Positions 44,639 through 57,240 of a DNA stretch of 64,000 bases are shown here, piece by piece (position 1 is the first letter of the stretch; the number at the start of each line of letters is the position of its first letter). The DNA comes from Blastobasis lacticolella (lineage: Eukaryota; Arthropoda; Insecta; Lepidoptera; Blastobasidae), in NCBI GenBank assembly GCA_905147135.1, contig LR990051.1, forward strand, positions 15,653,115 through 15,717,114, written 5' to 3'. Position numbers and translations under genes: made by a program. The notes beneath the pieces are model-generated. The model had not been told where the DNA came from. It saw nothing but the letters and a program-made list of their open reading frames with translations, and made no database searches.

Positions 44639-47600
44639 GTAAGTTCCTTTGGTCCCGGAGGTACCTGAAGAGAAAGCGGAAAAACAAACAAGGGAAGCCA
44701 TGCTCATTATTTATACTTACTCATCCAAACTGGAAAGTTCGCCATGTTCGTGAATATGCTTCTGACACTAACGTTCCCTGAGGAACCCATATACAGAGTA
44801 GAAAATACAGCTGAGTACCTATGTGATTAACTTCGTTTGTACGAAGAGGAGATTTTTGGCCATAATTACTGTGCTAAATATATGCTGCATGCACCCATTC
44901 AGGTGGCTAACGTACGAGCTGTTTCTGTATGAAGTTGATCTTTGAAAAAAGAATCTAAAGAAAAAAGTATTTAGTATCAGTGAAACTAACTTGATTTATA
45001 TATACTAGCTATATCTTATTCTCATAAACTTTTCGCAACAATTGCAGCCGTCTTTCGCTAATAGCTCACCGAATGTTGTATTCGATCGTCTGTTGTTTAT
45101 CGGCGTAGACAAGTGACATGACATAACATAATATTTTAAACGATCGCGGTTATTATTACACATTTTAAGGGTATGTTCCGGGTTTCATACCGCGTACCTT
45201 TGTTGACGAGTAGCCCGATATTTCGACACAGTTGACCCGTGACCATGATGCATGCAACATGAAAGTATTCGTTGATGTTAATTTAGTTTTCCATACAAAA
45301 TTTTGTTTGGCGATGCAGCTCACGTTTGGGCGAATGATTAAGTTAATAATCATAACACGGCCACATGACTGAAAACATATTCAAACATAAATGCCATAAA
45401 ATTATCTTTTCAATAAAGCTAATTTCACTGAAATGAAATACTTTTTTATTTGTGTTATTTCAATTTAAATTTCTCCGCCTCCAGAAATATCCTTTATATA
45501 GCTCAAGTTTTACTTTCTGTAAATCGGTGAGTAGGGCAACAAATATCCTATGTACCTACTTGTTTTAGTATGGAATAAGAATGTCAAAACCATGGCACTA
45601 GGCCAAGGTGACCCCACAGATTGTATATCTCCAGTAGTGACAAGCTCAAGGAATCTTTCATGTTGCTCTGGCCTTTTCCAGTTAAACCGCATATCAAAAC
45701 GACGATCAAAGCCCCAAAGTTCATTTGATCATGGAATAAACAATACGAGATCATGGGTGACGTTGATTTACGTACACGAATTAACCGCTCGTTTTGAATT
45801 CTTCACGGGAGTAATCGGATGGGTTACAAAATATATATGTAGCGGCTAGAAAACTACATAGAATTAAAGAGAGCCGTTTCGCTTTTTGCGGCAGAAATGT
45901 TGGTTTCGTTGAGTAATATTCGTCTCCCAACGAATAATTAAAAAGTTCGAGGAGTCTCGGATTCCGCTCAGATGAAAACTTTTTTTTTGGCATCTTCATA
46001 AGATGCCAAGAAAAAAGTAAAGGAAACTTTACAAAGTTTGCTCCTGTATGGAAGTTTCTCTGTTCATCTTTTTTGACGAAAGCAGTTCGATGACAAAGCA
46101 TATATGCGACAGTTGGTTGATGGGCTCTCCATAATACAAAAGGAAATAGTCACCCCAAATCGCTGAACAGATGGATAGCAAAGTAATAGTAACCTGGGAA
46201 AGGACTTATGCCACATTTTGTCTCCAAATAGTGTCATTACAAATTAAATGTATCATCCATGTACGTACAGGTCTTGCAAGGTACTTTGAGGGAGGTACTT
46301 ACTTTTAAGAGTACCTAAATAATATCCTTAATATTTAATCTATGTATTTCCGAATTTTATCTCAATTATGACCGAACACGACTAACAGCATAGTGGAGTA
46401 AACTTCAATGATTAGCGGATGTGGGGAGTTTTCAATAGCATAGCAAATGAGTATATATAATGTTAATAAAAGCAATTTTATTAACCTACAAAACTAAAAC
46501 GTTTTGTCAAACTTTTAATTTTTGTAATTGCCTGTATCATTCTACTGCTGGGCAAAGGCCAAATAAATAATACATAATTTTATTAAATCTGCCTTAAATA
46601 CTTCGTCAATGGCCGAAAAGAAATTTCGCGTGCCTGTAAGACCCTCTTAGACTGATTAAAGCAAAACATTCATTGTACGGAAAAAAACGTTTCTCAAAGC
46701 AACAGCGATCATAATGCTAATTGAATGGCCCAGCAAGTTTTAATTGAGAACAAAATACAGCAAATTTTTGTGATGTTCATCGAGCAATTCTCAATAACGC
46801 TTTCGTTATGAAACGCTTCGAATTAATTGCTGTGAAACCATTAGAGCGGTGAATATTGGAAAGCTGAACCAGCGAGGTACGACTCAAATTCCAGATTTTC
46901 ACCGCTACTTCTAGGCAAAAGGTACTCGAACCACCCAGAACCATAATCTGAGGTTTTGGAAGGTAGTATACTTTTTCATATAGAAATTTTCCCCAATTAA
47001 AATGATCGCTCAGAGAAAGGCCGTCAACATGCAGCTTGTTATGAAATTTCAATTTCAACTAGTAAGTAACAAAGACAATACGAAAGGCTAATTTACATTT
47101 TGAACTTCTTAATGATATCGAATTGTTGAAATTGAGGCTTTGTATACGCTTCATCTTTTAATGGAAAAGATTCGGAGACCCTCCTATATTTGAACTTGAC
47201 GTCACCAGACATTGCCTTCGAATTCAGGACTCAATGTAAATTGATTACTGGGATATTTGATGGCCCAGACTAATATTTGTTTTCGTTATTTATTTGTATC
47301 TATCCATCGCTTTGTATTTCAATTTACTCTAATTTGTAATGGATAACTTGGACAATCCATTTGGTAAATGGAGTTGTTTTTTTCTTATTATGAGTACTTT
47401 AAAGCCTTGTAATTTGAGGCCTTGTGAAAGTGGAAAAGTCATTTTTTCTAACCGGAATAATTTCATAAGTCTATACGTCTAGAAATAGTAAAGCAATCAA
47501 CAATTATAATAGCAACGTTCATTTTCTTTAATAGCGACGTTTTTATACACAAAATTTAAATCTTTTGCTTACAACAGACACTTTTAGTAAAAGTTTAATA

Positions 47601-48555
47601 TAGCGAGATTTTTTTCTGAAAACAGCAGTAGATACTTTGTAATGGTGTGTAAATAACCAAACAAAATAACAAATATGTAATCTATTAATTAAGAACTAGA
47701 TTGGAATATTTTTATCGGAAATATGGGTAAAAATATTTTTATAGATTAAATTTAATGAAATTATTAATTCATTAAATTATGTCCCATCATGATTAGCTAT
47801 TTAAGCCGTTGAGTCTCAAGTCTCTCTGGTCATTTTCCATATCTAACTATGAAAATAGCTATAATCTAGTTTAGACATATGCCTAAAAATAGCTTTCTGG
47901 TATCTGTCTCCAATTATATTTGCCAAGGCAGCTTTGGTAGCGCGAGCCCTTGTCATATAATTCGTGAAAGCCTGTCAGGCGAGGTAAACACTTTAAAATT
48001 CTCGTCTGGAATTCTATCTAGGACTACAAAGAGCCTGCCATATTGCACGGATGTTTATAGGTACTCGTAAAATTTCAATATAGTGTATGGTGTGGTACGG
48101 TAAAGAATAGCCCCATTTTACGTTCTGGAATCGTATAAGAAGACATTTAGAGGTATATAACTTTTTAACTAGGTAGTATTACTACGAATTCCATTGAGGG
48201 TTCAGAGTTAGTATCGATAACATTTTCTATTAGTCATAAAAATAGTGATCTACAACCTCCAGGCCAGTTAGAGGTCGCTGGGGTGAAGATTTAAAACAAA
48301 TATTCGACATGAGCCATTTCATTCGACTATCATGTCACTTACTTTTGGTAATAGCAGCTTTACTGGTATTTTTTATTAAATTTCGGATACCTGACTTCTG
48401 TGTTAAAGTATACATTTTGAGAGTCTCATCTTAAAATTTCAGTCTTTTGAATTCGTCTCTTTACGTTCAAAATTGTGTCTTTAGCGTCTTTGTTTTTGAA
48501 ACAGCAGCAGTATACATTTAACATCATGTGAGATGGCAGTCTTCTAATAAATAAG
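44639..48555. other. Gene-free, intron-like stretch
   Basis: Largely AT-rich. About 45165-45345 contains a sequence resembling a dispersed lepidopteran repeat (TAGCCCGATATTTCGACACA, TTTCATACCGCGTACC). Frames at 45550-45849, 45781-46101 and 46777-47058 are under 110 codons without motifs. No exon supported. Confidence 0.35.
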
Positions 48556-48737
48556 ACAATTCACATATCGCCACCTAGCCCCTAAGTAAGCAAAGCTTGT
48601 GTTAGGGGTGCCAGGAAACTGATAAACTACTGTTTTTTAGTACATACTTATTATACATACAACACCCAAACCCGCAACTGAAATTAAAATTAATCCTCTG
48701 CGTGGCAGACCAACCAACTGAACCACTAAGGTCGTCC
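48556..48737 (-). mobile_element. SINE-B copy
   Basis: Antisense: ACAATTCACATATCGCC tail, CAAGCTTTGCTTA-like AAGCAAAGCTTGTG, then the head CAACTGAACCACTAAGGTCG; the B-box region is partly deleted. Confidence 0.8.
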
Positions 48738-48984
48738 ATACATTAAAAATTTAGGTATTGTTATTAGGTAATTTAATATGTTTTTGTAAGTGATAACAGA
48801 CCATAGACGTGAACCAATATATTCGATTAGAGCGGAACAGAAATAACTAAATGACTTTCCTGACACTGTCTCGTCGAACTAGTATATCCATATCACAAAT
48901 TAATCAATATAGCAAACTTGTACCAACCCCAAAGCACACAGTGCCCTTACACATACTCTTACCGTGTACATACTTACTACACAA
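48738..48984. other. Gene-free stretch
   Basis: Nothing recognised. Confidence 0.4.
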
Positions 48985-49140
48985 CTAAAGAGGGGCTGTA
49001 ACATACAGCCATATTAAAGCTAGTATCAAGTAAGAAGAGAGTTGGTGGGTCACGTGGTTCGACTTGCGCTGCATGGATGCGCGAAATCCCCTCCACTGCC
49101 ATTTGAGAAGTCTCTTCTTTCGTGACGCGGGTTATTATAC
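48985..49140 (+). repeat. Family E repeat, copy 2
   Basis: GTATCAAGTAAGAAGAG ... CTTGCGCTGCATG ... CACTGCCATTTGAGAAGTCT ... TTTCGTGACGCGGGTTAT; about 30 bp longer in the middle than copy 1. Confidence 0.7.
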
Positions 49141-49534
49141 TCTTTGTGCCAAAAGGATATTAAATCTTGGAACTAAGTACACTTTTCATAAACTGAACCA
49201 CACTTAATCTTGCACGCTGCAATAAATTCTTCGGTTTTGCCCAATTGTTGACTTTATCCAAAAATATATAAATGTTCCAAATATGTAATTAATCGCGATT
49301 TAACCTACGTTGCGGTTTTCAACAATAGGAGAGGGATTCAAAAGTAAGGTTTATATCGTAGGACAACATCCGAACGAAATCGCGGCCGGTCAGCTAGTAC
49401 AATTTAAATCAATTTGCCGAATGTATGTTCGTGCATAACTTCAGCACGGCTATTTGCCTAATAATTTTTTCTTGGGTTTGTAATTGTTACGAAAAGGTTT
49501 ATATGAAAGAAAAAGGCGTAGGTAGGTGTAGGCT

Positions 49535-49830
49535 TGGGGTAGGGGTAGGGTAGGGTGAGATAGGGGTAGGTTAGTGTACGAGTAGGCTAGAGTAGGGTAG
49601 GGTAGATAGAGTAGGGTATGGAAGGGGTAGAGTAGAATAGGATAGGAGTAAAGTAGTATCAGGGTAGGGTAGAGTAAGGCGCTGTCCTAATTGGCAACTA
49701 CCGTGCGACGGGCGGTTTTGAGGTCCCCTATTGTTCGGGCGACGTTGCCAAAAAGGACAGCGCTTAAGGATAGAGTAGGGTAAGGGTAGAGAGAGGGTAG
49801 GGTAGTGGTAGGGCAATACTAGGCGAATGA
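49535..49830 (+). repeat. TAGGG-rich minisatellite
   Basis: Irregular repeats of GTAGGG, GTAGA and GGTAGGGTAGA over about 300 bp, interrupted by a MITE at 49679-49763. Related in look to the insect telomere unit TTAGG, but the unit is different and irregular. Confidence 0.85.
49679..49763. mobile_element. 85-bp MITE inside the minisatellite
   Basis: The ends GCGCTGTCCTAATTGGCAAC and GTTGCCAAAAAGGACAGCGC are inverted, with TAA-like 3-bp flanks on both sides (GTAAG / TTAAG), as for PIF/Harbinger-type MITEs. Related sequence lies at 18342-18440. Confidence 0.85.
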
Positions 49831-50140
49831 AATCACGCCGGATCGGCTAGTGTTACAAAAATAAAGTAATAATATTTTCAAGTTATACAGTATAAAAATA
49901 AAACCGTTAACCGCTGACATGTTTGTCCGTGGAATTGCGGAAACGGATCAAATTCCGCCAATGTTATTAGCTGGATGGCAGACTGGCAGTCATAACATAA
50001 CTGACCCCGTCCTGAATTACATTACGGGCGTTCTTGTTATATGAGTAACTACTCACGGATTGTGTTACCGGCTAACCTTAATTTCGGATAATGACACAAT
50101 TTAAAACAAATCAATATCATTCTACTGTTACTGTTCTGAA
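49831..50140. other. Gene-free stretch
   Basis: Nothing recognised. Confidence 0.4.
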
Positions 50141-50486
50141 GCGTCGGTGGCCGAGTGGTAAAGGTAACTGATTCGTAAGCGAGAGGTATCGGGTTCGAAT
50201 CCCACTGCGGCCGTGTACCAAGGACTCTTTTCTGAGTTATATACAATGTTAACCGATGCTCTTACGGTGAAGGAGAACATCGCGATGAAACCTGCACATT
50301 CAGGCGAATGAATTTGTAACCATTATCTAATCTAGTCAGTTTCCGCTGGTAGCAAAATCACGGAGCTCAGATGGCAGTCAGTCCATTGTAATTATCTGAT
50401 CTGCCAAATTCTGGATCATGGTATAGCTAGGCGGACCCCGGGCCCCTGTGCGTGAGAGCACAACCGGGACATTTACGTCAAGATTT
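50141..50486 (+). mobile_element. SINE-A, near-complete copy
   Basis: The clearest A-box (GTGGCCGAGTGG) and B-box (GGTTCGAATCC) of the window, with full body and tail GGGACATTTACGTCAAGATT. Confidence 0.95.
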
Positions 50487-50592
50487 GTATGATTTATGTT
50501 ACCATTTTACTGTTGGAGACTACCACTACTAAGCCATTTAACAGTATATTCAACGTACAGGCTCTTACTATAACTGTATCCTATCATCATCT

Positions 50593-50822
50593 GACGACCT
50601 GAGTGGTTCAGTGGTCAACATGCCAGTCTGCCACGCAAGAGGTCCCGGGTTCGATTCCTGGCAGAAATTGAAATGATGAATTTTAATTTCTGTTACGGGT
50701 CTGGGTGTTATATGTATAATAAGTATGTATTTAAAAATATTTAAGTAGTTTATCAGTTATCTAGCACCCATAGCACAAGCTTTGCTTAGTTTGGGGCTAG
50801 ATTTCGCTGTGTGAATTTGTCC
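50593..50822 (+). mobile_element. SINE-B, near-complete copy
   Basis: GACGACCTGAGTGGTTCAGT head, CCCGGGTTCGATTCCTGG B-box, AGAAATTGAAATGATGAATT, and GCTGTGTGAATTTGTCC end. Confidence 0.95.
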
Positions 50823-50854
50823 ACGAATATTAATTTGTTTATTTATTATTTATT

Positions 50855-51010
50855 ATCATCATTTGCCAGCGGCTATCCCATTCATTTGGGGTCGGCACAG
50901 TACGTTTCATTTCTCCATTCATCCCTGTCCGCTGTCATTTCCACGCTCACCGCTCGCTCACTGATATCCCTCATCACACAACCCATATATATCTTTAACT
51001 GTAGTCTATG
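50855..51010 (+). repeat. Interspersed repeat (LINE 3'-region-like)
   Basis: GCGGCTATCCCATTCATTTG and GGGTCGGCACAGTACG are a familiar dispersed sequence in lepidopteran genomes; single copy here. Confidence 0.5.
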
Positions 51011-51861
51011 TACAGTACAAAAACAGTGGTAGCCGACAGACGCGACTTGTTTCTTTGATACAAAGCCAATAACAGTCTTCTAACGGTTTGTTCCTTTCTA
51101 TTTTTCTGATTATGTCTGTAAACTGAGTAGAGCGACACAGCTACGCACAATAATTATGGTATCGTTCGCCAATATCAATGGTTATTTGAAATAATAGTAG
51201 GTGTAATCGGTTTAGTTCGCTAAGGTCGTATCTGATTTTAAGTTCAAATTAAATTATAGGCACGTAGAATACCGTAAAAGAGCGTAACATGCGCGAATAC
51301 GAAGGTATACGCTCCGGGCATTGCATTGCTGTCTTTTCAGGAATCCGGTTGCGCGCGCCACGTGCTAATCCCGCAATGGATTAAAATAACGGCCGAAACG
51401 CCCTAATAAATACTTTGTGAATAATATGAGAGTTATAGAGGCACACTCTGCCTAGACTCAACATAAATATTTAAAATACTGTTAAAATGTGTGGTATCCG
51501 GATCATAGTCGCGACCTTCGGAGCAGCTGGCAACTGTCGGGTCAGTCAAATTGTATCGAAATGCTCGTAATAGTAATAGTAATACAAAAATGATATTAAA
51601 ATTTCAACTCGTACTTTTAGTAACGTGTTCATGAACGAAGCGTCGTCGGCGGGCAACCGCGGGGTGTAGTGGGGGTTTTTTTTTAAATAGGTCAATGACC
51701 CTCATTTGTCATAATGGTCGTCACAGTACACATCAGCTGTTCTGATATCATTATATCAATTAATAAATAACTTGTAACGTCTATTTAAGAATTAAACTGT
51801 TTAGTACTCTTTGTTGTACCTATCTCCAGTGTGTACAAAGAATAAACCAGTGATAAACCTA
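51011..51861. other. Gene-free stretch
   Basis: No repeat or exon recognised. Confidence 0.4.
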
Positions 51862-52771
51862 GGGGAGGGGAGGGCAAGTTGGTTCATCTAACAAGAATCG
51901 TAAGAAAAACAATCATGTTACAGAGATTAACGAAACTTTTATTTTTATAATAATTAACAGTACTATAGACTATCAAAATAATTTTACAAATGCTTAAAAT
52001 AAAAAATCACAACCTGGGCATGAGACCATCATGTAAAATAATTGTTTTGAGCCATCTTGCCCCTCCATATAGGGTAAGATGGTTCGGGCATATAATAATC
52101 ATTACTAGTCTTGACAATCGTCACAAAAGTATGTTCCAGACCCAATATACGAAGAGCACGCTTCGTGAGTCCACTCTTTGCACTCGGAGCATTGTATCCA
52201 ATCCTCAGGTCGGGATCCTCATATAGCGATCGCGATATGAATATCGCGATGAATAGCATATCGCGATAGGAATCCTCAGGGGGATAGATATATTTTTCTT
52301 TGCAAAGTGTGCAGTAATAATCACGGCCGAGGTCAGAACCAGTGAGAGCCGATTGTTTTCTATTAGTTTCTATTAGTGAATACGGTCATATTCGTCTTGC
52401 CCGCTTGGCATTTGATAGATAAAAAAAATATCCTAAAAATTAATTTGTTTCGGTGATGAAAGATGCTTCATTACAGCTTCATTTACATAAGATAAGGCAA
52501 CAGAAGCAACCTTTATCATCAATATATACGAATTGTATAACAGAAAATGTTAAAACTTATCGTGACAAAATATTTTATTTTCTTGCGTCAATTCTGTTTC
52601 TCGTCACTAAAACGCACGCTCTCCCCACGACAGCCGAGTTCGCATTGGCTTGTGAAGTCGGCCCGCCCCGCGCGTCCCGCCACGCCGGTACTTTCGTGTA
52701 CGGAACACGTAGAAAGATCCTACGAGAATGATTCGTGTTGCCCGCTATATTCATCTTGCCCTTCCTTCCCC
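51862..52771 (-). mobile_element. Pogo-like DNA transposon remnant (910 bp)
   Basis: The terminal inverted repeats GGGGAGGGGAGGGCAAG and CTTGCCCTTCCTTCCCC (imperfect) are bordered by TA on both sides, the Tc1/mariner/pogo target. It contains the C-terminus of a transposase on the minus strand (52105-52206) and a cluster of ATCGCGAT repeats at 52220-52270. The DDE core is missing. Confidence 0.75.
52105..52206 (-). pseudogene. Transposase C-terminus (cysteine-rich)
   Basis: The minus strand encodes EDWIQCSECKEWTHEAC, then GTYFCDDCQD and a stop. This W.QC..C..W.H..C...C..C pattern is the PHD-like zinc-binding tail found on many insect pogo/jerky-type transposases. About 33 codons survive; the catalytic part is gone. 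Confidence 0.75.
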
Positions 52772-53424
52772 TAAATACAGTCCACTCATTTCATCGTCAC
52801 AAAATCTGGACCCTAAAGGATTGTGGCCCACAAAGGTGATTGTTGTTATTCTCAGGGAACCTCCAGGTTGCTAACAATTCTGATCTGCCCTTGTGACAAA
52901 GTACAGTACTCCCCTACTGAACCGGTTACGTAGTTGAGCACGTTCCCTTATAAATAAGTCTTGAAACGCAATTATAAATTTAGGAGCATGTCGTCAAATC
53001 AGTCAGCGCATCGACTCCATTACGGGCATTACGGGGCAAGATAGGGTAATAGCCCTTTCACGCTAAATATCCCCTGAGCTCGCAACAACCTCGCTTACAT
53101 TTAAGGGGTCAGTTTGAGTAAAATTTTCCTCCTTGTTTATTATATTGCGAAATTATTTTCCCGAAAATCATTTAATGTATCCGGTTTAATTTTGCTCTTG
53201 TCTGCCAGCGGACTAAAGGGTACTCAATAAGTTGAATTAATTGTGAGAGTGAATCGAGGATCTCGGAAATTATGTTTGTTTTTAGTTTAACTGGATCTGC
53301 TTGATTGTTAAGTAAATATTAATTATCTAAAGCTAAACCGTTGGATATTAAGAGTCGACTAATCGGACAAGATCTAAGTAGATCGATTTGAGAATATTCT
53401 ATATTAAGTACTAATTACGTAAAT
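52772..53424. other. Gene-free stretch
   Basis: Nothing recognised. Confidence 0.4.
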
Positions 53425-53590
53425 CTTACGGTGAGGGAGAACATCGTGATGCACCATGATCTAATCTGGTCAGATTCCCCTGGCAGCAGGGTTACGGAGG
53501 TCAGATTATAGTCGCTCCATTGTAATTACCTGATCGCCAAATCCTGGATCATGGTCAAGGCGGACCCCGGGACATTAACGCCAAGATGAT
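53425..53590 (+). mobile_element. SINE-A, 5'-truncated copy
   Basis: Starts CTTACGGTGAGGGAGAACAT, lacks the tRNA head and ends GGGACATTAACGCCAAGATG. Confidence 0.9.
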
Positions 53591-53630
53591 TATACGTAAA
53601 TCTTTATGAAATGATTATTTAATTATTGGC

Positions 53631-53885
53631 CATGTGGTGTCCGGCAGAGTAGAATAGCACCAACCCCTTACGCTCATGGGTGTCGTACAAAGCGTCTAAT
53701 GTTTTCGAGGCAAAAGATCAAGAGTCTCCGTAGTCTGGAAAATGGGCAGCAGCATTTTCTATTGTTATATTTAAACACTGCGATCTCCAACCCGCCTGCC
53801 AAGCGTGGAGATTATGGCAATAACCTTCCCTTTCGTGGGAGAGGCCCTAAATCCTGCACTGGACTGTTATGGGCTGTGATGATGA
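53631..53885 (+). repeat. Family C repeat
   Basis: Full copy: CCATGTGGTGTCCGGCAGAG to GGGCTGTGATGATGAC. Confidence 0.9.
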
Positions 53886-54370
53886 CGTAAATCACATCAA
53901 CCCTATCTAACTTCATCGCTCCAACAGTCTACCTACACTAATGTGACCACTTAAACGAGATAATGCAAGTTTAATTACTTAAATCGAGGTATTTCTCTAA
54001 GGTTAGCCCTTCTATGGATCACTTAATTATTTCAGTCTGTATAGACTGCACCGGTTGTTTAGACAAGAGTGGCTTCCGAACGCTGGCCAACAAAGTTGAA
54101 TTCGACGATATACCTCTTTCTCGAAGTTGGATCTACCTAACCGAATGGTTTGTCCCAGTTATGCATAATGGTCTGCAACTTCGAGAATGATGTCGCCAAA
54201 TTCAGCGAAGTTGCCCACGTGAAAGCCCAAGTTGTATGACTAAATTCGGTGCTTAACTTCTGAAAAGTTGCTGATTTGCAAACCTTTTTGAACCGTTAAA
54301 ACAAACGTTACAACAAGTTAAGTTATAAAGAAATAAATAAATATGGAAGGACTAATTCAAACAACGTTAT
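53886..54370. other. Gene-free stretch
   Basis: Recurrent AAGTTG/CAACTTCG words at 54080-54290 but no clear unit. Confidence 0.4.
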
Positions 54371-54580
54371 CTATCCCTAAAGTAAACAAAGCTTGTGTTA
54401 TGGGTGTTAGATAAATGAAAAACTAGTTCAAAACTTTTTTTCAATATATAGGTACTTATTATACATACTGTATCCATAACAGAAATCAAAATTCATCATT
54501 TCAATTGCTTCTCTGCTGGGAATCGAACCCGGGACCTATACGTGGCAGTTGTTAACCAAGTGAACGACTCGGATTGTCAG
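54371..54580 (-). mobile_element. SINE-B copy
   Basis: Antisense: AACAAAGCTTGTGTTATGGG body and B-box GGGAATCGAACCCGGGAC. Confidence 0.9.
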
Positions 54581-55512
54581 TTAACATACGGCTATCCCGC
54601 GGGATCCTGTTGTTTTTGGATATAAATCACTTTATGACACTAGGGAAGAAGGTAGCCTCCCTTAACACAGAATATTAATACTAAAGGTAATTACATGCCA
54701 CATATGCCTTTGCGGTCGCGGTCGCGGTTTCGGCCGCTATCTCGATGTCACCGCGATCTAAAACAAATGTATGCAAGCACAGACATGCTAAATTATACCT
54801 CACAGCGATACCTCGATATACGTTCGGCATGGTTATATGCGTTATCTGCTCGTTTGTCACTGCGTAGCATAAAAAAGCATCTTCCTCCGTGGAATTTACC
54901 ATCACGTGAGATGGCAGTCAAAATACGTAAATAGTAAGTTTTAAAAAACTATTTTTTCATTGCAAGCTTTTATAGCGTGTTCTCTGTGATCAGTTAGAGT
55001 ATTCGTCATGACTAATCAAACGAGCTAAGTCGATTGGTATACCATGCGTAGTTTAGGAGTTCCTACGGCCACCTTCCGTCTCCATCACCAGATCAACTCG
55101 ATGGTATCACAACATTGCAATGTCACCGAACTTACATGAGCGTGCAATCGGAACAGCTCAATCGGAAACTGAGAAATGGATCAAATTTAAATTGCAGGAA
55201 TTTATTACGAACAGACATGGGAACATGTAAAACTAAATAAAAGCTTGTACAAACCCTTTCATGCCGCGACTGTGCTTTTACACATTGTAAAACCAGTGGT
55301 CAGCTAGCATTGCAAATAACTTCGACGGTTGGAGTTACTAACAAAGTTGCAGCCGTCGTTAGGGAACAGGAATCCTCGTGTAACGGCACTCTGGTTTCCG
55401 AATAAAGTTATTAATTTGTTATTGATCGATTTGGTTCATTGGAATTTTTTGGCAATGGAAATAGAGGGACTTAATCAAATAAGATATTTTTGATCACTTT
55501 TGACAACTGAGT
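54581..55512. other. Gene-free stretch
   Basis: Overlapping frames of 74-79 codons on both strands at 54681-54934 around a GGTCGCGGTCGCGGT run; no family recognised. Confidence 0.35.
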
Positions 55513-55640
55513 GTGTTCCCTGATCAATATAATCTGGATGCCTTCAAGGCTAGAGTGAATAGGCTGTTCCTAGACAGGCATGCTCCATCATCGGCCGCAT
55601 CGTCACTTACCACCAGAGAGGTGGCGGTCAAATGCCACGC
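55513..55640 (+). pseudogene. Jockey-like non-LTR C-terminal fragment
   Basis: FPDQYNLDAFKARVNRLF followed by a histidine/serine-rich end matches the VFP..Y.L..FK..V...L terminus of jockey-type polyproteins. Only about 40 codons. Confidence 0.65.
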
Positions 55641-56102
55641 TAGGCAAATAATAACAATAAAAAAAACAACGTTTGCGATATTCGGCGTGCTCTGCAACAT
55701 GTTGAAGGCAAGGCTTACCGAAGTCTCCTGCATTTTTTGGCCACCTTAATATAGACGTCATAAAAATAATGAAATACAAACTTGGCTCCGAAATAAGTCC
55801 GATTAATAAATTCCTGGGTAGCGAAGCTTAATACCATCTAATTTGGATTTGGGTTAAATACGTTCTCGACTGTTGAGATTAGTTATAAATAGTAATACCC
55901 ATGTGGGAGTTTTCCCTTCAGGTCGGGGCGGGTGATGTACTAAAGTAAAATATAGCCAATTTATCCAATGTGGGTTTGTTTCTACGAATTCTAGTACGGG
56001 TATAATTAAAGATTCATGTAGATTCATTAATACTACTATTTTCAACATTGCTAGGGATTGTTCATTCAGGCCACTTTGTTTCAGGCAGTATTTTATTTAA
56101 AT
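55641..56102. other. Gene-free stretch
   Basis: Nothing recognised. Confidence 0.4.
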
Positions 56103-56355
56103 GGCCGCGTGGTGTCCGGCAGAGTAGAATAGCACCAACCCCTTACACTCATGGGTGTCGTACAAGGCGACTTATGTTTTCGATGCAAAAGATCAAGAGT
56201 CTCCGTAGTCTGGAAAATGGGCAGCAGCATTTTCCATTTTCATATCTAAACAGTGTGATCCCGCCTGCCAAGCGTGGAGTTTATGGCAATAACCTCCACT
56301 TTCATGGAAGAGGCCTGAAGTTCTGCAGTGGACGGTTACGGGCTGTGATGATGAT
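56103..56355 (+). repeat. Family C repeat
   Basis: Full copy, with a small deletion near GTGATCCCGCCTGCC; ends GCTGTGATGATGAT. Confidence 0.9.
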
Positions 56356-56749
56356 ACTATTAAAACCGATTTTAGCTTCATAGGGAAACATTTAACTTGT
56401 CAACTTGTACGAAGTGAAGAAACACATTTATTCAGCGCGACACAATAACAAAGTAATTTTAAATAGAGCCGGGAGGCTAATTAAAGACAAAGCGGACTAT
56501 TTTTAATACATTTAATTAACATTTATTGGGGGTAATATTAGGAAGAAAATGTTCCAGCAATTATTCTTAATTATTTAGCGGCATCAGCGGCAAGGCTTTT
56601 TGTTGTGTATTTTCAGCACTGCAGCCTCTCTAAGGGACTTCTTGTGGAGAAAGCACGTCCAGCAGTGGACCATGATTAATTGATGACGATTTTGGACAAC
56701 ATGTAACAATACAGGAAAGGGATTATTCAAGAAAGGGATGAAAAGGTTT
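56356..56749. other. Gene-free stretch
   Basis: Nothing recognised. Confidence 0.4.
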
Positions 56750-56870
56750 TAACGGGGTCGGCAACGCGTGGGTAATGCCGATTGTATTGCAAACGTCCAT
56801 AGGCTGCGGTGACGACTGCTTACCATCAGGCAGGCTGTAATCTTGTTTGCCACCTTAGTGAATTTAAAAA
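56750..56870 (+). repeat. LINE 3'-tail fragment
   Basis: GGTCGGCAACGCGTGGGTAA, CCATAGGCTGCGGTGACGAC, CATCAGGCAGGC: sense copy of the LINE tail. Confidence 0.65.
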
Positions 56871-57021
56871 AATAAGTACAAAAGCAAAGTGCAAGGGATC
56901 CTATAGTAGAACAGTATCGAGGGCCGATTGGCACCCCTGGACGGTGGTATTACCTATCTAGTATTTAATAAGAGTTAATATAATTTATTTATTATTTAAT
57001 AATAATAAATAAATATTCGTG

Positions 57022-57240
57022 GGCAAATTCACACAGCCCCAAACTAAGCAAAGCTATGGGTGCTAGATAACTGATAAACTACTTATATACTTTATTAAAT
57101 ACATACTTATTATACATAGAACACCCAGACCCGTAACAGAAATTAAAATTCATCATTTCAATTTCTGCCCAGCCGGGAATCAAACCCGGACCTCTTGCGT
57201 GGCAGACCGTTGTTGATCATTGAACCACTCAGGTCGTCAA
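57022..57240 (-). mobile_element. SINE-B copy
   Basis: Antisense: CACACAGCCCCAAACTAAGC, CCAGCCGGGAATCAAACCCG, CCACTCAGGTCGTC. Confidence 0.95.

Noticed and set aside
45510..46101. Overlapping frames of 60-106 codons on both strands
   Set aside because: No domain, no splice logic, mutually overlapping.
49535..49830. Interstitial telomere
   Set aside because: The unit is GTAGGG/GTAGA, irregular, not the TTAGG repeat of insects.
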